A program made the translations under genes and the position numbers. From Roseovarius halotolerans (GTDB taxonomy: Bacteria; Pseudomonadota; Alphaproteobacteria; Rhodobacterales; Rhodobacteraceae), in assembly GCF_900172255.1 (NCBI RefSeq), contig NZ_FWFU01000003.1, forward strand, positions 558,001 through 622,000: a DNA stretch of 64,000 nucleotides, read 5' to 3'. A model generated the notes under the pieces. The model worked only from the letters and a program-made list of their open reading frames with translations, made no database searches and was not told where the DNA came from. Position 1 is the stretch's first letter. Every line of letters begins with the position of its first letter. Of this stretch, positions 16,423 to 26,197 are shown in pieces.

Positions 16423-18221
16423 TACTCGTCCATCTTGAGGGCGGAGATGAAGGCCTGCTGGGGGATTTCCACCTTGCCGAACTGGCGCATCTTCTTCTTT
16501 CCCGCCTTCTGCTTTTCCAGAAGCTTCTTCTTGCGGGTCACGTCGCCGCCATAGCATTTCGCGGTCACGTCCTTGCGCATCGCCGACAGGGTCTCGCGGG
16601 CGATCACCTTGCCGCCGATGGCCGCCTGGATCGGGATCTTGAACATGTGGCGCGGGATCAGGTCCTTGAGCTTTTCGCACATGGCGCGGCCCCGCATTTC
16701 GGCGCGGTCGCGGTGGACCATCATCGAAAGCGCATCGACCGGCTCGTCATTGACCAGCACCTGCATCTTCACGAGGTTGTCGGTGCGATAGCCGGTGATC
16801 TCGTAGTCGAAGCTGGCATAGCCCTTGGTCACGGATTTCAGCCGGTCGTAGAAATCGAACACCACCTCGTTGAGCGGCAGGTCATAGACCACCATCGCCC
16901 GCGCGCCCGCATAGGTCAGGTCGATCTGGATGCCGCGACGGTCCTGGCAGAGCTTGAGCACGTCGCCCAGGAATTCGTCCGGCACCAGGATCGTGGCCTT
17001 GATGCGGGGTTCCTCGACATGGTCGACATAGGTGAGGTCGGGCATGTCGGCGGGGTTGTGCAATTCGGTGACCGAGCCGTCCTTCATGAACACATGGTAG
17101 ACGACCGATGGCGCGGTGGTGATCAGCTCGATATCGTATTCGCGCTCGATCCGGTCGCGGATCACCTCGAGATGCAGGAGCCCGAGGAACCCGCAGCGAA
17201 AGCCGAAGCCCAGCGCGGCGGAATTCTCCATCTCGTAGGAGAAGGAGGCATCGTTGAGCGCCAGTTTCTCGATCGCGTCGCGCAGGCTCTCGAATTCGGC
17301 GGAATCGACCGGGAAGAGGCCGCAGAACACCACCGGCACCGAGGGCTTGAAGCCCGGCAGCGCCTTTTCGCATTTGCGTTTCTCATGGGTGATCGTGTCG
17401 CCCACGCGGGTGTCGCGGACCTGCTTGATCGAGGCAGTGATGAAGCCGATCTCGCCCGGTCCGAGCGCGTCGACGACGGTCATGGCGGGGCGAAAGACGC
17501 CGATCCGCTCGACGTTGTAGGTGGCGCCGGTCTGCATCATGCGGATCTTGTCGCCCTTCTTCAGCACGCCGTCCATGATCCGCACCAGGACCACGACGCC
17601 CAGATAGGGGTCGTATTTGCTGTCCACCAGCATCGCCTTGAGCGGCGCGTCGGCATCGCCTTCGGGGGGCGGCAGGTGGGCGACGATCGCCTCCAGCACC
17701 TCGCGGATGCCCTGCCCTGTCTTGGCACTGACCGGAATCGCGCCCGAGGCGTCGATGCCGATCACTTCCTCGATCTGCTCGGCGACGCGGTCAAGGTCGC
17801 TGGCGGGCAGGTCGATCTTGTTGAGCACCGGGATCAGCTCGTGATCGGCGTCGATCGCCTGGTAGACATTGGCAAGCGTCTGCGCCTCGACCCCTTGGGT
17901 GGAATCCACCACCAGCAGCGACCCTTCGACCGCCCGCATCGAGCGCGACACCTCGTAGGAGAAATCCACATGCCCCGGCGTGTCGATCAGGTTGAGCACA
18001 TATTGCTCGCCATTCTCGGCCGTGTAGTCGATGCGCACGGTATTGGCCTTGATGGTGATCCCGCGTTCGCGCTCGATATCCATCGAGTCGAGCATCTGCT
18101 CTTTCATGTCACGTTCGGCCACGGTGTCGGTCATCTGGATCAGACGATCGGCAAGCGTGGATTTACCGTGGTCGATATGCGCCACGATCGAGAAATTGCG
18201 GATATGAGAAAGCGGTGTCAT
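16422..18221 (-). CDS. lepA: Elongation factor 4 (ribosomal back-translocase)
   Basis: LepA is a ribosome-bound GTPase that acts on stalled or mistranslocated ribosomes. At 599 residues it has normal length. Seen motifs are G1 AHIDHGKS (14-21), DTPGHVDF (from 80), NKIDLP, the GTPase-linked insert, and the LepA-specific C-terminal domain ([17 protein letters not shown]...[23 protein letters not shown]). It diverges from the acylphosphatase gene with 115 bp between them. Nothing unusual is seen. Confidence 0.97.
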   Translation of the reverse strand: MTPLSHIRNFSIVAHIDHGKSTLADRLIQMTDTVAERDMKEQMLDSMDIERERGITIKANTVRIDYTAENGEQYVLNLIDTPGHVDFSYEVSRSMRAVEGSLLVVDSTQGVEAQTLANVYQAIDADHELIPVLNKIDLPASDLDRVAEQIEEVIGIDASGAIPVSAKTGQGIREVLEAIVAHLPPPEGDADAPLKAMLVDSKYDPYLGVVVLVRIMDGVLKKGDKIRMMQTGATYNVERIGVFRPAMTVVDALGPGEIGFITASIKQVRDTRVGDTITHEKRKCEKALPGFKPSVPVVFCGLFPVDSAEFESLRDAIEKLALNDASFSYEMENSAALGFGFRCGFLGLLHLEVIRDRIEREYDIELITTAPSVVYHVFMKDGSVTELHNPADMPDLTYVDHVEEPRIKATILVPDEFLGDVLKLCQDRRGIQIDLTYAGARAMVVYDLPLNEVVFDFYDRLKSVTKGYASFDYEITGYRTDNLVKMQVLVNDEPVDALSMMVHRDRAEMRGRAMCEKLKDLIPRHMFKIPIQAAIGGKVIARETLSAMRKDVTAKCYGGDVTRKKKLLEKQKAGKKKMRQFGKVEIPQQAFISALKMDE

Positions 18222-18336
18222 GAGGATCGGATATGCGCTGCAAAGCAGGGCGGGTCAATAGCTTGCGTGGGGCGCGGGGCTGGCCTGCCCCCTTTTGATA
18301 TGCTTGAATGCCGCCAGACCGGAACGGAGCATCGCC

Positions 18337-18615
18337 ATGCCTGCGCCAACTGCCATCACCGCCCACATCACCGGGCGTGTCCAGGGCGTCGCTTTCCGTG
18401 CCTTCGCACGCGATGCCGCCCAGGCGCGCGGCCTTGCGGGATGGGTCAGGAACGAGGCCGACGGCTCGGTCACCGCCCTGATCGAAGGCGACGGCGCGGC
18501 GGTGGATGACATGATCTCCGTCCTCCGGCGCGGGCCGGTCCACGCGCGTGTCAAAGAGGTCGCGACAGCCCCCGCCACGCCCGAGGGGCGCGACGGATTC
18601 GAGATCCGGCGCTGA
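18337..18615 (+). CDS. acyP: Acylphosphatase
   Basis: This small cytoplasmic enzyme (92 residues) hydrolyses acyl phosphates. The active-site stretch ITGRVQGVAFRAFARDAAQ holds the phosphate-binding Arg, followed by GLAGWVRNEADGSVTALIEG with the catalytic Asn. GGAG lies 10 nt before the ATG at 18337. The usual tyrosine in the GVxYR pattern is Ala here (VAFRAF), a change common in some alphaproteobacterial forms. Convergent with gap; a hairpin repeat separates them. Confidence 0.92.
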   Translation: MPAPTAITAHITGRVQGVAFRAFARDAAQARGLAGWVRNEADGSVTALIEGDGAAVDDMISVLRRGPVHARVKEVATAPATPEGRDGFEIRR

Positions 18616-18625
18616 CCCCAACCGG

Positions 18626-18678
18626 CCCTTTCATCTGGCCTCAAATACCTCGGGGGGTCCGGGGGGCTGGCCCCCCGG
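18626..18678. repeat. 53-bp intergenic repeat with G-run hairpin, copy 1
   Basis: The element begins CCCTTTCATCTGGCC, continues AAATACCTC and ends in a perfect hairpin, CCGGGGGGC TG GCCCCCCGG. It matches the element at 53623-53675 at 50 of 53 positions. Looser relatives are at 23761-23810, 30483-30534 and 30682-30708. This copy lies between the convergent acyP and gap stops, where it could end both transcripts. Confidence 0.8.
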
Positions 18679-18692
18679 CCTTCGCCCCGATC

Positions 18693-19700
18693 TCATCCCT
18701 GCCCGCGCCGCGCGCCGATCAGCCGCGCCATGTCGAGCATCCGGCAGGAAAAGCCCCATTCATTGTCATACCAGCCGAACACCCGCAAAAGCCCGCCATT
18801 GGAGACCGAGGTCTCGAGCCCGCTCATGATGACGGATTCGGGGCGTGCGCGCAGGTCCGCGCTGACCAGCGGCTGCGTGGTCCAGCCAAAGACCGGCGAG
18901 GAACCGGCGGCGGCTTTCAGCACGGCGTTGACCGCATCTTCGCTGACCGGCGCGCGGGTCTGCACCGTCAGGTCGAGGCAGGACACGCTGGCGGTGGGCA
19001 CCCGGATCGCGCGGGCCTCGATCCGCCCTTTCATATGCGGCAGCACGAGCCCGGTCTGATGCTGGGCGCTGGTGGTCGTGGGCACCATCGAGAGCGCCGC
19101 CGCGCGGCTGCGCTCGGGCGCGTCGCGCGGCTTGTCCACGGTGGGCTGGCTGCCGGTATAGCAATGCACCGTGGTCATCTGCCCGCTTTCCACGCCAAAG
19201 GCATCGTCCAGCAGCCGCACGAGCGGTGCCAGCGCGTTGGTGGTACAGGACGCGTTCGAGATGATGCGCTGATCGCCAAGGTCGCCCTCATTGGCGCCCA
19301 TCACGAGCGTCACATCGGCCTCGGCCGACGGTCCCGAGACCAGCACCGCGCCTGCGCCCGCCGCCAGCCCGCGTTCGGCCATCGCGCGCGCGCCGCCCAT
19401 GCCGGTGCATTCCAGCACCACGTCGACACCGCCAAGATCAAGCGCGCTGAGATCGGATTGCGCATGGAAGGGTATGGCGCGCCCGTCCACATGCAACACC
19501 CCCTCGCCCGCCGAGACCTCGCCCGGCCAGGGGCCGAACACGCTGTCATACTGAAAGAGATAGGCGCAGGTCGCCAGCGGCTCGATCTCGTTGATCAACA
19601 CCAGTTCGATATCGCGCGCATCGCGCAGCAGGATGCGCAGCAGGGTGCGGCCAATGCGGCCGAAGCCGTTGATGGCAACGCGGATGGGGCGGCTCGTCAT
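18693..19700 (-). CDS. gap: Type I glyceraldehyde-3-phosphate dehydrogenase family protein, divergent paralogue
   Basis: The 335-residue protein has the Rossmann start VAINGFGRIGRTLLR, the active-site ISNASCTTN with Cys152, and His179 in TTVHCYTG, so the catalytic pair is intact. It departs from the housekeeping enzyme in several places: INE at 36-38 where GAPDH has ND and erythrose-4-phosphate dehydrogenase has NE, and PTTTSAQ in place of PTSTGAA. An Epd-like or secondary GAPDH role is possible. The C-terminal VFGWYDNEWGFSCRMLDMA is well conserved. The gene stands alone. Confidence 0.85.
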   Translation of the reverse strand: MTSRPIRVAINGFGRIGRTLLRILLRDARDIELVLINEIEPLATCAYLFQYDSVFGPWPGEVSAGEGVLHVDGRAIPFHAQSDLSALDLGGVDVVLECTGMGGARAMAERGLAAGAGAVLVSGPSAEADVTLVMGANEGDLGDQRIISNASCTTNALAPLVRLLDDAFGVESGQMTTVHCYTGSQPTVDKPRDAPERSRAAALSMVPTTTSAQHQTGLVLPHMKGRIEARAIRVPTASVSCLDLTVQTRAPVSEDAVNAVLKAAAGSSPVFGWTTQPLVSADLRARPESVIMSGLETSVSNGGLLRVFGWYDNEWGFSCRMLDMARLIGARRGQG

Positions 19701-19784
19701 GGGCGCGTCTCCGACAGGTCAGTTTCGCTGACACTGTGCCGCGCAAGGCGGGAAATGCCAGTCGTGAAACAATATTTGATCAAA

Positions 19785-20471
19785 TCATGACTCGCCCGCG
19801 TCAATCGGCTCGATCAGGTCCGGCCCGCTGGCGCGGTTGGAATTCACCTTGGGATCGACGCGCCAGAACGTGAGCGCGTCCTCGGACGGGGCCTGCATCA
19901 GCCGCGCGGCCCCCTGCCCCGCCTCGCCAAGCCAGAGCGGCCAATCGGCGGGCGCGACGATCACCGGCATCCGGTGGTGGATGCGGGACATCGCGTCATT
20001 GGCCGCCGTGGTGACGATGGCGCAGGTGGTCAGGCGCTCAGCGCCCTGCCCGCCTTTTGGCGTCCAATCCTGCCAGATCCCGGCAAAGGCGATCGGGCTG
20101 TCATCGCTGTGGCGGATGAACCACGGCAGGCGGTTGCCCGCGCTGTCCTTTGTCCACTCGTAGAACCCCGTCGCCGGGATCAGGCAGCGCCGCGCGCGGC
20201 AGGCCGCCGCGAAGGCGGGTTTACTGGCAATGGTCTCGGCGCGGGCATTGATGAGGAGCGGCCCGTCGCCGGGACTGTCATACCAATGGGGCAGGAAACC
20301 CCAGCGCATCGCCGACAGGTGCCGCTGCCCCTCGAGCGAGGTGACCGCATGCACGGCATTGGTCGGGCAGATGTTGTAATTCGGATTGCGCGGCAGGTCA
20401 TTGGCGGGCGCGGCCTGAAACAGCCGCGCCATCGCGTCATCGGGCAAGGTATTGGCATAGCGTCCGCACAT
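19785..20471 (-). CDS. SOS response-associated peptidase family protein (HMCES/YedK)
   Basis: The 228-residue protein starts MCGRYAN with the catalytic Cys2, which in this family forms a stable thiazolidine crosslink with abasic sites in single-stranded DNA and so shields them. Other family marks are YNICPTN, MRWGFLPHW, INARAETI, IPATGFYEW with the conserved Glu, and HHRMPVIV with the active-site His. The full set of key residues is present. It stands alone and convergent to nothing close; a coupled DUF952-pyrD pair starts about 100 bp away in the other direction. Confidence 0.93.
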   Translation of the reverse strand: MCGRYANTLPDDAMARLFQAAPANDLPRNPNYNICPTNAVHAVTSLEGQRHLSAMRWGFLPHWYDSPGDGPLLINARAETIASKPAFAAACRARRCLIPATGFYEWTKDSAGNRLPWFIRHSDDSPIAFAGIWQDWTPKGGQGAERLTTCAIVTTAANDAMSRIHHRMPVIVAPADWPLWLGEAGQGAARLMQAPSEDALTFWRVDPKVNSNRASGPDLIEPIDAGES

Positions 20472-20572
20472 GCGCCGACCCTGCCGCAGGCGCGCGTGAA
20501 TGTGAAGCGGCGCAAGGCGCGCCCGCCGCTTGGTGCTTGACCGGCGCGCATGGGCAGGGCATCACCCGGATC

Positions 20573-20911
20573 ATGCTGATCTACAAGATATTTCGCGCCG
20601 GTGAATGGCGCGCCTTGCGCGAGAACGCCACCACCCGGGGCGCGCCGGTCGATCTGGCCGATGGCTATATCCATTTCTCGACGGCCGCGCAGGCCCCCGA
20701 GACCGCCGCCAAGCATTTCGCGGGCGAGGATGGGCTGATGCTGGTGGCGGTCGAAGCGGCGGCGCTGGGGGATGCGCTGAAATGGGAAGAATCGCGCGGC
20801 GGCGTGCTGTTCCCGCATCTTTACCGCGCATTGCGCCTTGAGGATGTGCATTGGGCGCAGCCCCTGCCGCTTGAGGGTGGCGCGCACAGCTTTCCGCCGG
20901 GCCTGACATGA
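20573..20911 (+). CDS. DUF952 domain protein
   Basis: The 112-residue protein begins [20 protein letters not shown] and shows the DUF952 pattern [28 protein letters not shown] and [13 protein letters not shown]. The fold is a small ADP-ribosylation-like barrel, but the reaction is unknown. An earlier in-frame ATG adds 12 residues that do not fit the family. Its stop overlaps the pyrD start by 4 nt, so the two are translationally coupled, an arrangement common in Rhodobacteraceae. Confidence 0.88.
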   Translation: MLIYKIFRAGEWRALRENATTRGAPVDLADGYIHFSTAAQAPETAAKHFAGEDGLMLVAVEAAALGDALKWEESRGGVLFPHLYRALRLEDVHWAQPLPLEGGAHSFPPGLT

Positions 20912-21978
20912 GCGGCGTTGCGCGCCAGTTCGAGCGCATGGGGCTGTCCGCGCTGCACCGGCTTGACCCGGAGCGCGCCCACGACGCGGCGCTGATGGCG
21001 CTGCGCGCGGGTCTTGTGCCGCTGCCGGGGCGCATCACCTCGCCGCGCCTGCGCTGCGAGGTTGCCGGGCTGGCGCTTGATAATCCTTTGGGGCTGGCGG
21101 CGGGGTTCGACAAGAATGCCCGCGCCCTTGGCCCGCTGTCGCGCGCCGGATTCGGTTTTCTGGAGGTCGGGGCCGTGACCCCGCGCCCGCAGCAAGGCAA
21201 CCCGCGCCCGCGCCTCTTTCGCCTGACCGAGGATCGCGGCGTGATCAACCGGTTCGGCTTCAACAACGAAGGCATGGAGGCCGCTGCCGCGCGGCTGGCC
21301 GCGCGCCCGAAGGACGCGGTGATCGGGCTCAATCTGGGGGCCAACAAGGACAGCACCGACCGCGCCGGGGATTTCGCCCGCGTGCTGGCGCATTGCGGGG
21401 GCAACCTTGATTTCGCGACGGTCAATGTGAGCAGCCCCAACACCGAGAAGCTGCGCGACCTGCAGGGCGCCGAGGCGCTGGCGAAGCTGCTTGAAGGGGT
21501 GATGGAGGCGCGCGGCGCTCTGCGCGATCCGATCCCGGTTTTCCTCAAGATCGCGCCGGACCTGAGCGACGGCGAGCTCTCGGAGATCGCCGATGTGGCG
21601 ACGGCGGCGGGGGTGTCGGGGATCATCGCCACCAACACGACGCTGGCGCGCGAGGGACTGCATGGCCCACATGCGAGCGAGGCCGGGGGCCTGTCGGGTG
21701 CGCCGCTGTTCGAGCGATCGACACGGGTTCTGGCGCGGCTTTCGCAGCTCACACAGGGCGACATGCCCCTGATCGGGGTTGGCGGCGTGGCATCGGCCGA
21801 ACAGGCCTATGAGAAGATCCGCGCCGGTGCACATGCGGTTCAGGTCTATTCGGCGCTGGTCTACGAGGGGATGTCCCTGGTCGGGCGGATCCTGCACGGG
21901 CTCGATGCCCTGCTCGAGCGCGACGGGTTTGCCAATGTCGCCGAGGCGGTGGGCCGCGGGCGCGACGCGTGGCTCTAG
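20908..21978 (+). CDS. pyrD: Dihydroorotate dehydrogenase (quinone), class 2
   Basis: PyrD oxidises dihydroorotate to orotate in pyrimidine synthesis and passes electrons to quinone at the inner membrane. The 356-residue length and the N-terminal helix [18 protein letters not shown] mark class 2. FMN and substrate motifs are [39 protein letters not shown] with the catalytic Ser, and IATNTT. The gene shares ATGA with the end of the DUF952 gene. No other pyrimidine synthesis gene is next to it. Confidence 0.96.
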   Translation: MSGVARQFERMGLSALHRLDPERAHDAALMALRAGLVPLPGRITSPRLRCEVAGLALDNPLGLAAGFDKNARALGPLSRAGFGFLEVGAVTPRPQQGNPRPRLFRLTEDRGVINRFGFNNEGMEAAAARLAARPKDAVIGLNLGANKDSTDRAGDFARVLAHCGGNLDFATVNVSSPNTEKLRDLQGAEALAKLLEGVMEARGALRDPIPVFLKIAPDLSDGELSEIADVATAAGVSGIIATNTTLAREGLHGPHASEAGGLSGAPLFERSTRVLARLSQLTQGDMPLIGVGGVASAEQAYEKIRAGAHAVQVYSALVYEGMSLVGRILHGLDALLERDGFANVAEAVGRGRDAWL

Positions 21979-22080
21979 GGCGGCCCGGCGCGCGGCGTCA
22001 GCGCCGCTTTGAGGCTTTGCAGGCGGGCGCGTTGCGCCTAACCTGACATCGGGTGATTGCTTCACTGTCACGGAGAGGCC

Positions 22081-23736
22081 ATGACGCAGGACGGGCGCAC
22101 AGAGCAGCGGCGCGGCGGATTTTCGGGCTGGATCGACGCGGTGCTGTTCGACCTCGCGCGCCAGATGCGCTGGAGCTTCCTGCCGCCGCTGATGGTCTAT
22201 TTCGCTGCCGGGTTCTCGGGGCTGACCGGGATCGTGGGCACGTTCTATGTCAAGGAATACCTCGATCTGTCGGCCGCCTACCTGGCGGGGCTTGCGTTCT
22301 GGGCGGGGCTGCCCTGGGCGCTCAAGATGCCGCTGGGGCATCTGGTGGACATCATCTGGCGCTGGAAATGGCTGCTGGTCTATCTTGGCGCCGGGCTGAT
22401 CGGGCTGAGCATGATCATCATGTACCTGGTGATCACGCAGACCGCGATGATGGCGACGGTGATGCCGCCGAGCGCCTGGTTCATCGCCTCCTTCCTGCTG
22501 ACGCCCTGCGGGCTGGTTCTGCAGGATGCGGTGGCGGACGCGATGTCGGTCGAGGCGGTGCCGCGCGTGGATGCGGAGGGCGCGCCGATCGCGGACGAGG
22601 CCAGCCGCGCCATGCATACCACCATGCAGACGCTGGGGCGTTTCGCGCTGATATCCGGCACGGTGGCGGTGGCGGCGATGAATATCTGGATGTTTCGCGG
22701 CATCGAGGCGATGGATGATGCCGCCAAGGCGGATATCTATGCGCGCATCTACCTGGTGGCGCTGCTGATCCCGCTCCTGTCGGTTTCGGGGGTGATGCTG
22801 GCAGGGGTGCAGAGATACCGCGCCCGCCACAGGATGCTGGGGCGCGGGCTGACGCCGGACGAGACCGATGCGCTGTTCGAGGGGCCGGACGAGAAGACCG
22901 AACCGAACCCCTGGTATTTCATCGGCGGCGGTGCCTTCGTGGCGCTGACGCTGGCGGTGGGGCTGGGACAGGTGCCTTACGGCCAGGAGATCGTCTTTGC
23001 CGGATCGATGGCGATCGTGCTCTTGCTGATGCGCCAGCTGATCGCGGTGCTTGCGCCCGCGCAGGCGCGCGCGCTGATCGGTACGGCGACGATCATCTTC
23101 GTTTTTCGCGCGGTCCCGCGCCCCGGCAACGGGCAGACCTGGTTCGAGATCGACGTGCTGGGATTCGACCAGCAATTCCTGTCGGTCCTGTCGCTGATCA
23201 CATCAGTGCTGACGCTGGCGGGGCTGGTGGTGCTGCGCCCGCTGATGGCGTCGCGTTCGATCGTGTGGATCTTCGTCATGCTGACACTGGCCGCGGGGCT
23301 GCTGAACCTGCCCAATCTCGGGCTCTACTACGGGATCCAGGATATCACCGCGCCGCTGACCGGCGGGATCGTGGATGCCCGCTTCATCGCGGTGCTGGAT
23401 ACGGCGGTGGAATCGCCGCTGGGGCAGGTCTCGATGATCCCGATGCTGGCCTGGATCGCGCGCAATGCGCCCGGTAACCTGAAGGCGACCTTCTTTGCGG
23501 TCATGGCCTCGTTCACCAACCTGGCGCTGTCGGCATCGAGCCTGTTGACGCGCTACCTGAACGAGATTTTCACGGTGACGCGTGAAGTCACCGACAGGGA
23601 AACCGGCGCTGTCACGGTGCCGGCGGATTATTCCGAGCTTGGCATGTTGCTGATCGTGGTGACCGCCATCACCGTGGGCGCACCGCTCCTGGTGATCTGG
23701 CTGGTGCAGAATTCACGGCTGCGCAGCACCGACTGA
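22081..23736 (+). CDS. BT1/folate-biopterin transporter-like MFS membrane protein
   Basis: A 551-residue protein with about 12 membrane helices. The stretch TFYVKEYLDLSAAYLAGLAFWAGLPWALKMPLGHLVD resembles the second helix and loop of BT1-type transporters, where WxxKPxxG is typical. A long loop after helix 6 holds polar residues, and a loop at about residues 265-285 contains many Glu and Pro. GGAGAGG lies before the ATG at 22081. The substrate is unknown; folate or pterins are only the family guess. The gene is isolated and converges with the MATE gene. Confidence 0.65.
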   Translation: MTQDGRTEQRRGGFSGWIDAVLFDLARQMRWSFLPPLMVYFAAGFSGLTGIVGTFYVKEYLDLSAAYLAGLAFWAGLPWALKMPLGHLVDIIWRWKWLLVYLGAGLIGLSMIIMYLVITQTAMMATVMPPSAWFIASFLLTPCGLVLQDAVADAMSVEAVPRVDAEGAPIADEASRAMHTTMQTLGRFALISGTVAVAAMNIWMFRGIEAMDDAAKADIYARIYLVALLIPLLSVSGVMLAGVQRYRARHRMLGRGLTPDETDALFEGPDEKTEPNPWYFIGGGAFVALTLAVGLGQVPYGQEIVFAGSMAIVLLLMRQLIAVLAPAQARALIGTATIIFVFRAVPRPGNGQTWFEIDVLGFDQQFLSVLSLITSVLTLAGLVVLRPLMASRSIVWIFVMLTLAAGLLNLPNLGLYYGIQDITAPLTGGIVDARFIAVLDTAVESPLGQVSMIPMLAWIARNAPGNLKATFFAVMASFTNLALSASSLLTRYLNEIFTVTREVTDRETGAVTVPADYSELGMLLIVVTAITVGAPLLVIWLVQNSRLRSTD

Positions 23737-23760
23737 GCGGGCGCCCGAGGCGAGGGCGGA

Positions 23761-23810
23761 GCGAGGGGCCGGCCCCTCGCGCTCCCCGGGATATTTTCAA
23801 ACAGAAGAAG
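23761..23810. terminator. Palindromic terminator-like element, relative of the 53-bp repeat
   Basis: A perfect 20-bp palindrome made of GCGAGGGGCC and GGCCCCTCGC is followed by CCCCGGGATATTTTCAAA and CAGAAGAAG. In reverse complement this tail resembles CTTCATCTGGCC...AAATACCTCGGGG of the repeat at 18626. It lies between the stops of the BT1-like gene and the MATE gene and fits a bidirectional terminator. Confidence 0.65.
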
Positions 23811-25131
23811 ACAGGCGCGCGGCGCGTTCAAGGGCCGGGTAGCGCAGGGCGAGGGTGATGCCGCGCGCCACGAAGCTGATCAGCAGCGCCGCCCAGAGCC
23901 CGTGATTGCCAAAGAGCGGCAGAAGCAGGAGGACGGCGGCGCCGTAGGCCGCAAGGCTGAGCGCCATCATGTTGCGCATGTCGCGGGTGCGGGTGGCGCC
24001 GATGAAGATTCCGTCGAGCATGTAGGGGGCAAGCCCGAGCACCGGCACGGCGACGACCCAGGGCAGATAGGCGCGCGCCGCCGCCTGAACCGCAGGCACC
24101 TTGGCCATGAGGTCGATGATGAGGGGGCCGAACAGCGCGAAGCCGAGCGCCAGAGCGATCACCGCGAACCCGCCCCAGAGGCTGGAGAGCTGCGCCGCGC
24201 GGCGCAGGCGCGCCACGTCGAAGCGCCCTATCGCCTGCCCCACCAGCGCCTCGGCGGCGAAGGCGAAACCGTCGAGCGCATAGGAGGTGATCTGCAGGAA
24301 TTGCAGCAGCACCTGGTTGGCGGCCAGCGTCACGTCGCCGAAATCGGCACCGAGAAACAGGAAGGAGACGAAAATCCCCTGAAGCATCAGCGAGCGCAGC
24401 AGGATATCGGTATTGACCGAGGCCATGCGCCGCAGCGCGGGCGCGTCGAAGACCCTCGACCAGTCGCGCCATGCAGGCACGAGAAAGGCATCGCGGCAAA
24501 GCCAGAGCCCGAGGCCGAGCCCGAACCATTCGGCGATGAAGGTCGCGCTGGCCACGCCCGCCACCCCCCAGCCGAGGCCGAGCACGAACCAGAGGTCGAG
24601 CGCGACATTGACCCCGTTCATCGCCAGCTGCACCACCAGCACCGCGCGGGTGCGTTCGAGCGCGATCAGCCAGCCGGTCACGCCGTAAAGCCCGATGATC
24701 GCCGGTGCGCTCCAGATGCGGATCGCAAGGTATTCATGCGCGAGGGATTCGACCTCGGCGCTGGCGGGCGCAAGCGCGAAGGCGGCGGCGAAGAGCGGCG
24801 CCTGCAAGGCGATCACCAGCAGCCCCCCAAGCCCCGCCACCATCAGCGCGCGCGTCAGCATCGCCGCCACTTCGCCCTGGCGGCCCGCGCCCTGGGCCTG
24901 GCTGGTGAGGCCGGTGGTGCCCATGCGCAGGAAGCCGAACAGCCAGTAGAGCCCCGAGAGGATCACCGCGCCGATCCCGACCGCGCCGATCGGTGCCGCC
25001 TGCCCCAGTTGCCCGATCACGCCGGTATCGACCGCGCCGAGGATCGGCACGGTGATGTTGGCGAGCACGATGGGAATGGCGATCCTGAGCACGCGGCGAT
25101 GGGTCAGCGCGCCGGTGACGGGTTCAGCCAT
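23797..25131 (-). CDS. MATE-family efflux transporter (DinF type)
   Basis: The 444-residue inner-membrane protein has twelve predicted helices in two halves. It opens AEPVTGALTHRRVLRIAIPIVLANITVPILGAVDTGVIGQLG, the first MATE helix with its conserved Pro and Asp, and ends in a basic tail. The DinF subgroup is the nearest by start and length. MATE proteins export cationic compounds by H+ or Na+ antiport. Its start overlaps the end of the upstream thioesterase gene by 8 nt, so expression is tied to two thioesterases. Confidence 0.92.
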   Translation of the reverse strand: MAEPVTGALTHRRVLRIAIPIVLANITVPILGAVDTGVIGQLGQAAPIGAVGIGAVILSGLYWLFGFLRMGTTGLTSQAQGAGRQGEVAAMLTRALMVAGLGGLLVIALQAPLFAAAFALAPASAEVESLAHEYLAIRIWSAPAIIGLYGVTGWLIALERTRAVLVVQLAMNGVNVALDLWFVLGLGWGVAGVASATFIAEWFGLGLGLWLCRDAFLVPAWRDWSRVFDAPALRRMASVNTDILLRSLMLQGIFVSFLFLGADFGDVTLAANQVLLQFLQITSYALDGFAFAAEALVGQAIGRFDVARLRRAAQLSSLWGGFAVIALALGFALFGPLIIDLMAKVPAVQAAARAYLPWVVAVPVLGLAPYMLDGIFIGATRTRDMRNMMALSLAAYGAAVLLLLPLFGNHGLWAALLISFVARGITLALRYPALERAARLSSSV

Positions 25132-25651
25132 CGCGGCGCGGCATCAGGAAATGGCCCGAGGCCTGGGCGAAGGGACGCGCGCGGTTGTCCTGCCAGGCTT
25201 CGACGCGGACCGAAGCATAGCGGCGCCCCGAGCGCGCCACCTGGGCGCGCGCATAGGCATCGCGCGGCAAGCCCGAGCGCAGGTAATCGACGGTGAAATC
25301 GATGGTCTTGGGCAGGCGCGGCAGGCGGCCCTGCGCCAGTTCGGCGGGATCGAGCGCGCCGGTCTCGATCTCGTGCCAGAGCATCGACCAGCTGAGGCCG
25401 ATGATCGCCGAAACCTCGAGAAAAGCCGCCGTCGCGCCGCCATGCAGCGCCGGCAGGAGCGGGTTGCCGATCAGCTTTTCGTCAAACGGCATGATCGCGG
25501 TCAGCTCGTCGCCGCGCCGATCAAAGGTGATGCCGAGAAAGCGGATATAGGGCACGCCCTCGACCAGCGCGTTGAGCGCGGCATCGCGGCGTTGCTTGAC
25601 CACCTGGACGGGTTCGGGGTGCTTGCCGGTTTGCTTGCCCGATGCGCTCAT
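25124..25651 (-). CDS. PaaI-family hotdog thioesterase (first of a pair)
   Basis: The 175-residue protein shows the PaaI hotdog pattern: IRFLGITFDRRGDELTAIMPF, then GNPLLPALHGGATAAFLEVSAII with the active-site HGG, and IDFTVDYLRSG. Such enzymes hydrolyse acyl-CoA thioesters. The sequence is longer than usual because of an insert (LWHEIETGALDPAELAQG) and a basic N-terminus. It overlaps the next thioesterase gene by 4 nt and the MATE gene by 8 nt. Which acyl-CoA it uses is unknown. Confidence 0.88.
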   Translation of the reverse strand: MSASGKQTGKHPEPVQVVKQRRDAALNALVEGVPYIRFLGITFDRRGDELTAIMPFDEKLIGNPLLPALHGGATAAFLEVSAIIGLSWSMLWHEIETGALDPAELAQGRLPRLPKTIDFTVDYLRSGLPRDAYARAQVARSGRRYASVRVEAWQDNRARPFAQASGHFLMPRRDG

Positions 25652-26073
25652 GGTTTCGACTCCACGGTGAAGGTGCCGGTTGCGGTGGCGACCGGACGGT
25701 CGCCGTCGTCATCCATCGCGCGGGCGCGCACGAAGATCACCGAGCGAGTGACATGGTAGCATTCGGCGCGCGCGCGGATGCGTTGACCCGGCGTGGCCGG
25801 TCGCATGTAGTCGATGCGCAGGTCGATCGTGGCGGTCAGGCCGGGATTGTCGGGATGGCTCATCGCCGCCGCCCCGCAGCAGGTATCCATCAAGGCCGAG
25901 ACCGCGCCGCCGTGAATCACCCCAGTTTCGGGATCGCCGATGAAGCGGCTGTCGTAATCCATGACGATTTCCGCGCTGCCCTCGCCGATCTCGGTCAGGG
26001 ACATGCCCAGCGCCTGCGAATGCGGGATTGCGGTGATGAACTGTTCGGCGATCCTGGTCTTGTCCACGCTCAT
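25648..26073 (-). CDS. PaaI-family hotdog thioesterase (second of a pair)
   Basis: The 141-residue protein has the standard PaaI layout: LGMSLTEIGEGSAEIVMDYDSRFIGDPETGVIHGGAVSALMDTCCGAAAM, with Asp or Glu in the active-site helix following HGG, then IDLRIDYMRPA. This is the usual length for the family. It is the first gene of a three-gene run (thioesterase, thioesterase, MATE) with overlapping ends. The neighbouring beta-oxidation region suggests a role in releasing CoA from aromatic or short acyl intermediates. Confidence 0.9.
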   Translation of the reverse strand: MSVDKTRIAEQFITAIPHSQALGMSLTEIGEGSAEIVMDYDSRFIGDPETGVIHGGAVSALMDTCCGAAAMSHPDNPGLTATIDLRIDYMRPATPGQRIRARAECYHVTRSVIFVRARAMDDDGDRPVATATGTFTVESKP

Positions 26074-26197
26074 GCGGATTCGGCGCCCCCTCTGGGTGTT
26101 GCGGCCCCTTTATGGGCCTGAATGCGGGAGGGTCGCAAGGGTGGCGGTTGCTCTTGGCGGGGGGCGGAGCTAACCTCTGGCGGAGGAGTACCCACGG

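Noticed and set aside
20821..23175. Open frame of 784 codons opposite to pyrD and the BT1-like gene
   Set aside because: It spans two clear genes and their gap and has a composition rich in Arg, His and Gln typical of antisense artefacts.
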